Positions 25,523 to 32,083 of a stretch of 64,000 bases of DNA are shown in pieces. The notes under the pieces were generated by a model that was not told where the DNA came from, ran no database searches, and saw nothing but the letters and a program-made list of their open reading frames with translations. How positions within the stretch are numbered: the first letter of the stretch is position 1; each line of letters opens with the position of its first letter. Location: positions 1 to 64,000 of the forward strand of contig JAUXWM010000058.1 in NCBI GenBank assembly GCA_030681375.1, given 5' to 3'. This stretch comes from Gallionella sp. GTDB taxonomy: Bacteria; Pseudomonadota; Gammaproteobacteria; Burkholderiales; Gallionellaceae. The translations under genes and the position numbers were made by a program.

Positions 25523-25823
25523 CTCGCTCCAAAAAGACATCGTCACACTCAACCGACGATACCTCCTGCTCGTCAAGCAAATGGCATCCGCAAAGCATCC
25601 GTTGCTTTGCGTCAGCGTTCCAAAGTATCTCGCCAAAAAAGTGAGCGACATGACGCTTGAGGAGATAGACCGACTGGCGGAAGACATGATTGCACCGTGC
25701 TTCTACATGAATCTGGACGAGACTACTTTCAACCAAATGGAAGCGCAAAAAGTCGGTGCGCACCGCAAAGCCTACATGACAAACGTTTTAGTTACCCGGC
25801 TACAAACCGATGAGCAACGATAA
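25515..25823 (+). CDS. FlhD-like transcriptional activator subunit
   Basis: The 102-residue protein matches the FlhD pattern: an N-terminal helix IVTLNRRYLLLVKQM and a middle with MTLEEIDRLAEDM. FlhD and FlhC form the heteromeric master activator of flagellar genes, and homologues on SXT/R391 ICEs, IncA/C plasmids and SGI1-like islands (SetCD, AcaCD, SgaCD) switch on conjugation. It starts with GTG at 25515, overlaps the upstream stop by 8 bases and overlaps the FlhC-like gene by 14, so both subunits are made together. Activation of the tra genes of this element is an inference from that precedent. Confidence 0.75.
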   Translation: MHNSLQKDIVTLNRRYLLLVKQMASAKHPLLCVSVPKYLAKKVSDMTLEEIDRLAEDMIAPCFYMNLDETTFNQMEAQKVGAHRKAYMTNVLVTRLQTDEQR

Positions 25824-26313
25824 CCAATTCATCAAAACCCGAATCCTCGCGGCATCCCTAATCAAAGACGGGATGCGCATTGCCCTTGCGCATTCAATCA
25901 CGGGCCTGTCTTGGAGAACGCTACGCGAGCTATGGGAGGAAATCCATGGATCAGACGTCCCACCGCCAGGCCGAATGCCTTGCGACACACTGGCTTATAT
26001 CAAAAATGGTCAGTCGCCTCTTTCACTCTCTACGGTGGTCTCCGTCTATTTGTCCGCAGAAAAAGAACATCGAACACCCACGGATGCTTTTTCTCAAGCA
26101 TGGGAAATTGCCAAGCTGTTCTCGGTTGACGGTAAAAAAATCGACATCAATGCTGCGTGGTACGCAATCCGGGACGTTAAAGCAGGACTGCTGTTTTGGA
26201 GTAAGTGCAGGAATTGCAAAGCAGAACATATTTTTGATACAGGAACCAAAAAACCCAGTAAATGCCCTTATTGTGGAACGACAGGCAGCAAGATGCTGGA
26301 GGTGGCTCAATGA
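25810..26313 (+). CDS. FlhC-like transcriptional activator subunit (zinc-binding)
   Basis: The 167-residue protein has the FlhC order: ILAASLIKDGMRIALAHSIT, GLSWRTLRELWEEIHG, a Ser/Pro loop, and a C-terminal four-cysteine cluster (Cys133, Cys136, Cys152, Cys155) in the position where FlhC binds zinc. The hydrophobic INAAWYAIRDVKAGLL segment matches the FlhC core. It follows the FlhD-like gene with a 14-base overlap and overlaps the transglycosylase gene as ATGA. It probably forms a hetero-oligomer that activates transfer promoters. Confidence 0.8.
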   Translation: MSNDNQFIKTRILAASLIKDGMRIALAHSITGLSWRTLRELWEEIHGSDVPPPGRMPCDTLAYIKNGQSPLSLSTVVSVYLSAEKEHRTPTDAFSQAWEIAKLFSVDGKKIDINAAWYAIRDVKAGLLFWSKCRNCKAEHIFDTGTKKPSKCPYCGTTGSKMLEVAQ

Positions 26314-26774
26314 CGTTTCGCACTCGCACCATTGTCTTCACCAGCGCAATGCTGCTCTCACAACTCGCGCAACTTGCCAGTGCTGCCGACCTTGGATGTT
26401 TTGCGCAAGCATCATCGCGCTATAGCATTCCAGAGGAGCTCCTTCGAGCAATCTCCAGAGTTGAATCTGGCGGCAACCCTGTGGCCATAAACAATAACAA
26501 AAATGGCACTTTCGATATTGGTCACATGCAAATTAACTCCGCATGGCTGCCAACCCTCGCTAAATACGGGATCACCAGAGACCGCTTAACAGACTCGTGC
26601 GTCAACACTCATGTTGGGGCCTGGATATTGGCGGGCAATTTTCACCGTATGGGGTACGGGTGGAAAGCGGTTGGCGCGTACAACGCAAAATCGCCGGTCA
26701 AAGCCGCCGCCTACGCAAGACAAGTTGCGGACATTCTTCGTTATGAAACACAACAAGGAAATCAAATTGACTAA
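26310..26774 (+). CDS. Periplasmic lytic transglycosylase of the transfer system
   Basis: The 154-residue SLT-type enzyme has a signal peptide (cleavage near ASA-AD, residue 24), the catalytic Glu52 in ISRVESGGNP, the GHMQINSAW motif and the downstream NFHRMGYGWKAVGAYNAK. Such enzymes (Orf169 of F, VirB1, TrbN) open peptidoglycan for assembly of the secretion channel. Its ATG overlaps the FlhC-like stop. The 3' end overlaps the OmpA-like lipoprotein gene by 32 bases. Confidence 0.88.
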   Translation: MTFRTRTIVFTSAMLLSQLAQLASAADLGCFAQASSRYSIPEELLRAISRVESGGNPVAINNNKNGTFDIGHMQINSAWLPTLAKYGITRDRLTDSCVNTHVGAWILAGNFHRMGYGWKAVGAYNAKSPVKAAAYARQVADILRYETQQGNQID

Positions 26775-27414
26775 GCACCGCGCCGTCATCGTGATCTTAT
26801 TGACATCGTGCGCGATGTTATCGGGCTGCGGAAATCTATTTAAGAGCCGCCTGGATAGCATTGCGGCGAACAGCCAGCCGAGCATCGGCTACCTTGACGG
26901 CAAATACAGAATTTGCCGCGAAAACTGTCCCAAACGCACACCCAAGGAATTGGATGATTCAGATTCTTGGACAAGCTCAACCTTGTTGGTTGCCAACAAA
27001 CAGGCGACCACAAATCCGTCTCAAGCTCCGCTGCAATCAACAGAAAAGCCCGCCAATGCAACCGACAAGACTACCGAAACCTTTGAGGTGTATTTCGGTT
27101 TTGGTATGAGCAAACCAAACCGCAACGGGCAAAAAGAACTAGATCGCTTTGTGCGGCTTGCGTCCAAACAAAGCATCAGCCTCATTGAATTGACTGGGCA
27201 AACCGATGACATCGGAACTCAAGATTACAACAACAGGCTGGCGTTCAAGCGTGTTCAGTTTGTTACTCGGTGGCTCAAGTCACACGGCATAAATACGACG
27301 ATTTCCACTTCATCCAAGGGGGATTGCTGTCACCCCGCGCCATACAACAAAGAGGAATTGATACTCAAGGAAAAGCGGCGAGTGTCAATCAAGGCGCAGC
27401 AAAATCAACAATAA
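26743..27414 (+). CDS. OmpA-domain lipoprotein
   Basis: A signal peptide ending in the lipobox LSGC (Cys29) is followed by a low-complexity spacer (about 60-115) and an OmpA-like peptidoglycan-binding domain (about 118-215; TGQTDDIGTQDYNNRLAFKR, REDUCED tail EKRRVSIK). It would anchor the outer membrane to peptidoglycan near the transfer channel. It begins inside the transglycosylase gene. This type of protein is not a canonical F component but is seen in related integrative elements; its need for transfer is inference. Confidence 0.75.
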   Translation: MKHNKEIKLTKHRAVIVILLTSCAMLSGCGNLFKSRLDSIAANSQPSIGYLDGKYRICRENCPKRTPKELDDSDSWTSSTLLVANKQATTNPSQAPLQSTEKPANATDKTTETFEVYFGFGMSKPNRNGQKELDRFVRLASKQSISLIELTGQTDDIGTQDYNNRLAFKRVQFVTRWLKSHGINTTISTSSKGDCCHPAPYNKEELILKEKRRVSIKAQQNQQ

Positions 27415-27520
27415 AGAACGGGGGGTGCAATAAGAGCGTGACGATAAATTACATAAACGAAAACAGCTCTGGCAATTGATAGCCAGATGAAAGTTAAGGT
27501 TCACCCAAGGAGAAACTATA

Positions 27521-27730
27521 TTGATTAAATCAAAAAAATTCATCTTTGATCTCGTCGCAGCAGGCGGTTTCATCGCGCTGGGCATGTTTGTGCCGGGTTC
27601 GACTTTGACTGACGCAAACGGATTCGCCGCCAATATCGCCGGTATTTCGACTGGCTTAGGTATTGGTTGGCTCATCAAAACATTTATTGATTACACAAAG
27701 GAAGTAAAAAATGAAAGCAAAAGCAATTGA
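27521..27730 (+). CDS. Small membrane protein upstream of the pilin gene (TTG start)
   Basis: The 69-residue protein has two hydrophobic segments (about 8-25 and 38-54). AAGGAG stands eight bases before the TTG at 27521, which therefore looks like the true, rare start codon. It overlaps the pilin gene by 20 bases. No family is recognised. Position suggests a role with pilin or the inner-membrane platform. Confidence 0.6.
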   Translation: MIKSKKFIFDLVAAGGFIALGMFVPGSTLTDANGFAANIAGISTGLGIGWLIKTFIDYTKEVKNESKSN

Positions 27731-28004
27731 TCTGCGCATCCTCGCCTTGTTGGGTGCGATGTTTCTACCCACTTTCGCTGTAGCCGGTACGACGGGAACG
27801 GAATTCTTGACCTTGTACACATGGATCAATGGTGTGGCGACTGGCTATGCCGGCCGCGCAATCGCCATTGCAGCAGTGGTGATTGGTGCCTTGCTGTCTG
27901 TCGCAAAAGGCAATCCGATCCCTATTCTCGTGGGTGTCGGCTTTGCGATTTTCTTGCAATACACACCGACGATTGTTAACGGAATTATGACCGCTACCAT
28001 CTAG
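27711..28004 (+). CDS. traA: F-type conjugative pilin (TraA-like)
   Basis: The 97-residue prepilin has a signal sequence ending AVAG (cleavage near residue 25), leaving about 72 residues, close to F pilin. Two hydrophobic helices (about 45-62 and 70-85) are joined by a short basic turn (AKGNP), as in F/VirB2 pilins. It is located directly before traL, traE and traK, as in F. The divergence from F TraA is large, so the call rests on topology, size and position. A strong stem-loop follows the gene. Confidence 0.8.
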   Translation: MKAKAIDLRILALLGAMFLPTFAVAGTTGTEFLTLYTWINGVATGYAGRAIAIAAVVIGALLSVAKGNPIPILVGVGFAIFLQYTPTIVNGIMTATI

Positions 28005-28017
28005 TGATGTTTGATTT

Positions 28018-28052
28018 CTGTTGCCCGTGATGTGTTTTATTGCGGGCAACAG
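28018..28052 (+). promoter_or_regulatory. Stem-loop between pilin and traL genes
   Basis: A perfect 10-bp inverted repeat (CTGTTGCCCG and CGGGCAACAG) around a 15-base loop stands 14 bases after the pilin stop and is not followed by a T-run. It is more likely a 3' mRNA stabiliser, processing site or weak attenuator that raises pilin output over downstream genes than a terminator. Confidence 0.6.
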
Positions 28053-28072
28053 CCCACGAAAGGACGTAATCA

Positions 28073-28360
28073 ATGAAGGCAGGATACATACCTCGCACAC
28101 TCGATCAGCAGGAGAAATTCCTGTTGTGGGACATTGACCAATTCATTATTGCCATCCTGATTATGGGCACAGGGGTGTCGCTTGGCATGATGATTGGCGG
28201 CATTGTGGCGGGCAGCGTATCCGCATGGCAGTACGGAAAATTCAAAGCCGGTAAGCACCAAAAGTTTGCGGTTCATGCGATGTACTGGTGGTTACCCAGC
28301 AGCTTGTTTGTCAAAACGCGCACAACTCCATCATCAGACCAGCGATATTTTTTAGGCTAA
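28073..28360 (+). CDS. traL: Type IV secretion protein TraL
   Basis: The 95-residue protein has the TraL/VirB3-like pattern: N-terminal IPRTLDQQEKFLLWDIDQF, a long hydrophobic stretch (about 25-50), and the C-terminal HAMYWWLPSS. TraL is a small inner-membrane component needed for F pilus assembly. GAAAGGA precedes the start, and traE begins 3 bases after its stop. Confidence 0.9.
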   Translation: MKAGYIPRTLDQQEKFLLWDIDQFIIAILIMGTGVSLGMMIGGIVAGSVSAWQYGKFKAGKHQKFAVHAMYWWLPSSLFVKTRTTPSSDQRYFLG

Positions 28361-28363
28361 ACA

Positions 28364-28954
28364 GTGATACCAGAAAAATTTATTACAACAAGCAGCAACA
28401 AAGCCAGAGAGATTACTTTTCTTCGATTAGTAGTTGGCGCGCTTATTGTCATTATTGTGATTGAAGGCGCGACGCTATTCAGAACATTGGGCATGGAACG
28501 AACCGTACTCGTGCCGCCGACGATTGAGAAGAGCTTTTGGGTATCGGGCGAGGGCGTATCAAAAAGCTACCTTGAGCAGATGGCGTACTGGTACGCCGGA
28601 CTCGCATTGAACGTTACTCAGACCACAGGCAATTACCAAAAAGACCTTTTCTTGCGTTATTCAACGCCGGCAGGCGCGGGACAACTAGCGGCAGAAATGA
28701 CAGCCAGACTGGATTTTCTTGCCAAAAATAACGCTGCCACCCTATTTACAGCGCAGACATTAAACACCGACGAAAAACTAATGAAGGTTGCGATCACCGG
28801 CGACTTGGACACCTTCGTAGGAGACAAGCGCATCTCGACCAGGCGCACTATTTATGTGATTGGTTTCAGGTACATAAACGGGAGACTTTTTGTTAATGAG
28901 TTCAAGGAAACAAATGAAAAAGATATTTTTGGTGTCAGCACTCCTGGTAAGTAG
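28364..28954 (+). CDS. traE: Type IV secretion protein TraE (VirB5-position inner-membrane protein)
   Basis: The 196-residue protein has an N-terminal transmembrane segment (about 22-40), then a soluble periplasmic domain with FWVSGEGVSKSYLEQMAYW, typical of TraE. TraE belongs to the core pilus-assembly set in F. The start is a GTG at 28364, three bases after traL. It overlaps traK by 41 bases. Confidence 0.9.
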   Translation: MIPEKFITTSSNKAREITFLRLVVGALIVIIVIEGATLFRTLGMERTVLVPPTIEKSFWVSGEGVSKSYLEQMAYWYAGLALNVTQTTGNYQKDLFLRYSTPAGAGQLAAEMTARLDFLAKNNAATLFTAQTLNTDEKLMKVAITGDLDTFVGDKRISTRRTIYVIGFRYINGRLFVNEFKETNEKDIFGVSTPGK

Positions 28955-29585
28955 TTTTCAGTGCCTGGCCGCTCAGATTTTGTATCAAGGCTCACCCACA
29001 GAGTCAACAACGGCCACCGTGTCGCGCAACGAACCTAATCTAATCACGGTGGACGGTCGCAAGATCAAGCGTATCTATGGCGCAGAAGGCTTGTTTACGG
29101 TCACGCCCGAACCAGAAACGGGCGCGGCTTGGCTTAAACCAACCGCCGACAAGCCAATGATGAGCGTCTTCATTACCGACGAAGAAGGCCAGCATTACAA
29201 GCTGCTGCTAAAGGTGGAAGATATTCCTGCGGAAACAATTATCGTGAAAGGCGGAAACAAGCAACCCGGCCTCGTAATAAGCAAAAGAAACGAGCCTCGC
29301 AATGATGACATCATGAACACGGTCATCGCGCTTTTCAATGGCGATGGCGATGCAAAAAACGAAACCATCTCGCTATGGAAAGGCACCAGGTTCGAGTTAA
29401 TCAGAACGCTCGATTTAAGGGGGATTCGTGGTGAGTCCTACCTGCTCACCAATACATCCAATAAGCCCATTATTATGGACGAACGGGAGTTCTACCGCGC
29501 CGGTGTGCAGGCCGTGTCGATAGAAAATCCGACACTCGAAGCCGGGCAGACCACACAAGTCTTTATTGTTAGCGAGGTTGAATAA
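28914..29585 (+). CDS. traK: Type IV secretion secretin-like protein TraK
   Basis: The 223-residue protein has a clear signal peptide (MKKIFLVSALLVSSFQCLAA) and the VirB9/TraK-type periplasmic fold, with the N-terminal TESTTATVSRNEPNLITVDG and the C-terminal TNTSNKPIIMDEREFY. TraK, TraB and TraV form the envelope-spanning core complex. The ATG at 28914 fits the signal peptide and lies within traE. Its stop shares a base with the traB ATG. Confidence 0.9.
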   Translation: MKKIFLVSALLVSSFQCLAAQILYQGSPTESTTATVSRNEPNLITVDGRKIKRIYGAEGLFTVTPEPETGAAWLKPTADKPMMSVFITDEEGQHYKLLLKVEDIPAETIIVKGGNKQPGLVISKRNEPRNDDIMNTVIALFNGDGDAKNETISLWKGTRFELIRTLDLRGIRGESYLLTNTSNKPIIMDEREFYRAGVQAVSIENPTLEAGQTTQVFIVSEVE

Positions 29586-30811
29586 TGGCCTCCCTATCAG
29601 AAAAATTTGCCAACATGACTCCCAAAACTCGCCAATACATCATGTTGGGAGGCGCAGGTGCGGGGTTAATGGCGTTGGTTCTCGGCAGCGTATCTCTTAT
29701 GGATAGCCAGCCTTCGGTCGCGCCAGTGCCGACCACATCAGCCGAACAGCAAGCCACCAACATCTCAACGCCGGGTGCAGCCGCAGACCCAAAGGAGGTG
29801 TGGATGACGCAATCTGCCGCACAAATGAAACAGATGGATGATGTCGTCAAAGAGCTGAAGCAGCAAATGGCAGCGATGGAAGCAAAATCAGGAGTAATGC
29901 AGACCGGACAACCCGAGTCATTGTTGCCGCCACTGCCGCCTATCCCGCCGCCGGTAGCACCAATAACACAGCTACCTTTAGCGACTGGCGAGCCACCCAG
30001 AGTTTTGTCAGAACCCGCTCAGCCTAAAGAGCCGGGTATCGCGTTGTTTGAGGTGAGCCAGACCGCCAAACCCACCACACCCGCACAGCAAGACACAAAT
30101 GCCGGTTATGTACCAGCCGGATCGTTTGTGCGTGTTGCACTCTTGGGAGGCCTCGACGCACCAACAGGTGGGCAGGCGCAAACCAACCCCCATCCAATCC
30201 TGATGCGCACTCAGGACAATGCATTTTTGCCAAACCGCTACCGATTTGAAATCAAGGAATGCTTCATTCTGGCATCGAGTTACGGAGACATCAGTTCGGA
30301 AAGAGCGTTTGGCCGACTCGAAAATTTGTCGTGCGTTCGCCGCGATGGTAGGGCCGTGGATATTCCGGTTAAGGGATATGTCGTGGGCGAAGATGGAAAA
30401 GTCGGGATGCGGGGGCGGCTTATCAGCAAGCAAGGGCAGGTGCTCGCCAACGCATTGTTGGCGGGCATAGGCTCAGGGATTGGTCAGGCCTTCCAGAATA
30501 GCTCATCCACGCAATCAATCAGTCCGCTTGGAACAACCTCAACGGTCAACCAAGGACAGCAATTACAAAACGGCATCAGTTCTGGCGTGGGCAAAGCCCT
30601 GGACAGACTGAGTAAGTATTACATCGACCTTGCAGAAAAACTGTTTCCTGTGATTGAAATTGATGCAGGGCGAACAGTTGAGGTGGTCTTCACCAAAGGC
30701 TTCTCAATGGATGATTTAAGCCAGGACCCGTCAATCGGAACGTATAGCGACATTTGGCAGCGCGGACGAAAAGTGATGGGTAAGGCACTTGATCCTTCCG
30801 AACCTCAATAA
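29585..30811 (+). CDS. traB: Type IV secretion core protein TraB (VirB10-like)
   Basis: The 408-residue protein has one transmembrane helix (about 20-38), a helical coiled coil (about 75-105), a Pro-rich periplasmic linker (about 112-150) and a VirB10-type C-terminal domain (about 165-400), with GSFVRVALLGGLDAP, SSYGDISSERAF and the GRTVEVVFTKGF end. TraB links inner and outer membranes in the core complex. Its ATG overlaps the traK stop (TAATG). Confidence 0.93.
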   Translation: MASLSEKFANMTPKTRQYIMLGGAGAGLMALVLGSVSLMDSQPSVAPVPTTSAEQQATNISTPGAAADPKEVWMTQSAAQMKQMDDVVKELKQQMAAMEAKSGVMQTGQPESLLPPLPPIPPPVAPITQLPLATGEPPRVLSEPAQPKEPGIALFEVSQTAKPTTPAQQDTNAGYVPAGSFVRVALLGGLDAPTGGQAQTNPHPILMRTQDNAFLPNRYRFEIKECFILASSYGDISSERAFGRLENLSCVRRDGRAVDIPVKGYVVGEDGKVGMRGRLISKQGQVLANALLAGIGSGIGQAFQNSSSTQSISPLGTTSTVNQGQQLQNGISSGVGKALDRLSKYYIDLAEKLFPVIEIDAGRTVEVVFTKGFSMDDLSQDPSIGTYSDIWQRGRKVMGKALDPSEPQ

Positions 30812-30826
30812 ATAGGAGACTTATCA

Positions 30827-31561
30827 ATGAAATACAAAACCAAGCTATTTGCCATGTTGTTATTGATTTGCGCGACCGCAGTTCAAGCTGGCAATTGGGA
30901 TGACAGCAGCGCAGCAAAGGACGTTACAAAAACATTGCGCGACCTCTACCCGTCAACGCAGATCAGTGACGTGCGCAAAACCGGCATCGACGGGATTTAC
31001 GAAGTGGCTATGGGCAAAAATATTGGCTATACAAACAGCGAAGGGCGCTACTTCCTGTTTGGCCATATTTTTGACATGAAGACCCAGCAAGACTTAACAG
31101 CCCAACGTCTTGACGAGCTAAACGTAGTGAATTTTTCGGAGTTGCCTCTTGAGGATGCCATTAAGACTGTGCGTGGCAAGGGCGAGCGGGTGCTGGCGAT
31201 TTTTTCCGATCCAGACTGCCCTTATTGCAAGAAGCTGGAGCAAGAACTACCCAAGTTAAGCAATGTGACGATCTACACCTTCCTGATGCCCTTGGATGGG
31301 CTGCATCCAGAGGCATCCAAAAAAGCAAAGGGGATATGGTGTTCAATCGACAAGTCAGCCGCGTGGCGTGACTACATGCTGCACGACAAAGCACCTGTGA
31401 CAGACAAGCACTGCGACAGCCCGATTGAACGCAATGTCCAGCTCGGTCAAAAGTTCAATATCAATGGCACGCCCACACTGATCGCCGCAGACGGTCGCGT
31501 ATTGCCAGGCATGGCGGCAGCAGACCAAATCGAGAAATGGCTAAACAAGGAGCAAAAATAA
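30827..31561 (+). CDS. dsbC: DsbC-family thiol:disulfide isomerase of the transfer system
   Basis: The 244-residue protein has a signal peptide (about 1-22), an N-terminal DsbC dimerisation domain (KTLRDLYPSTQISDVRKTGI) and a thioredoxin fold with Cys131-Pro-Tyr-Cys134 (SDPDCPYCKKLEQ) and NINGTPTLI with the cis-proline. It corrects disulfides in cysteine-rich transfer proteins in the periplasm. It sits between traB and traV, as in many F-like clusters. The stop overlaps the traV ATG. Confidence 0.9.
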   Translation: MKYKTKLFAMLLLICATAVQAGNWDDSSAAKDVTKTLRDLYPSTQISDVRKTGIDGIYEVAMGKNIGYTNSEGRYFLFGHIFDMKTQQDLTAQRLDELNVVNFSELPLEDAIKTVRGKGERVLAIFSDPDCPYCKKLEQELPKLSNVTIYTFLMPLDGLHPEASKKAKGIWCSIDKSAAWRDYMLHDKAPVTDKHCDSPIERNVQLGQKFNINGTPTLIAADGRVLPGMAAADQIEKWLNKEQK

Positions 31562-32082
31562 TGCGTGTTGGGATTTCAGTAATGGCGGCTTGCTTGAGCA
31601 TCACCGGATGCAGCATGGTAGGACTTGATGCCCAAAAGTCGTTCACCTGCAAAGCGCCACCGGGCATTAACTGCTCATCACTATCGGGAGTCTATGCCAA
31701 TGCTGTTGCTGATAACCTGCCTGGTTCGGCAGCAAAACCATTCTCCAGATACAGTAAGGAAAATCAAGCCAAAGTAGCCGAGAGGGTCGTTGGTGAAGCC
31801 CATCAAACAGGCACACCCGTACTGAGTGCGCCAAGTGTATTGCGTGTGTGGGTTGCTCCGTGGGAAGACAGCAGAAAGGTGTTGCACGATCAGGCATTCC
31901 TGTATGCCGTTGCCGATCCGGGGCATTGGCAAGTGGCTCATAGCACCCAAAAAATTGCCAACCAATATCGTGTCATGGCACCGATTGCAAAGCCACAACC
32001 CGCATTATCGCAACCGGCGGTACCGCAATCAGTGTTGCCACAAAGCCAGTTTGGGCAAGAGCAATCACAAGGGTCAAATTAG
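31561..32082 (+). CDS. traV: Outer-membrane lipoprotein TraV
   Basis: The ATG at 31561 overlaps the dsbC stop (TAATG). The signal peptide ends in the lipobox SITGC (Cys17), and two further cysteines lie in FTCKAPPGINCSSLSGVY, a hallmark of TraV. The middle VLRVWVAPWEDSRKVLHDQAF also matches the family, and the tail is Gln/Pro-rich. TraV is the VirB7-like lipoprotein that anchors the TraK ring in the outer membrane. Confidence 0.9.
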   Translation: MRVGISVMAACLSITGCSMVGLDAQKSFTCKAPPGINCSSLSGVYANAVADNLPGSAAKPFSRYSKENQAKVAERVVGEAHQTGTPVLSAPSVLRVWVAPWEDSRKVLHDQAFLYAVADPGHWQVAHSTQKIANQYRVMAPIAKPQPALSQPAVPQSVLPQSQFGQEQSQGSN

Positions 32083-32083
32083 C

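Noticed and set aside
27270..27479. 69-residue frame overlapping the OmpA-like gene
   Set aside because: It overlaps the conserved OmpA domain in another frame and has no binding site.
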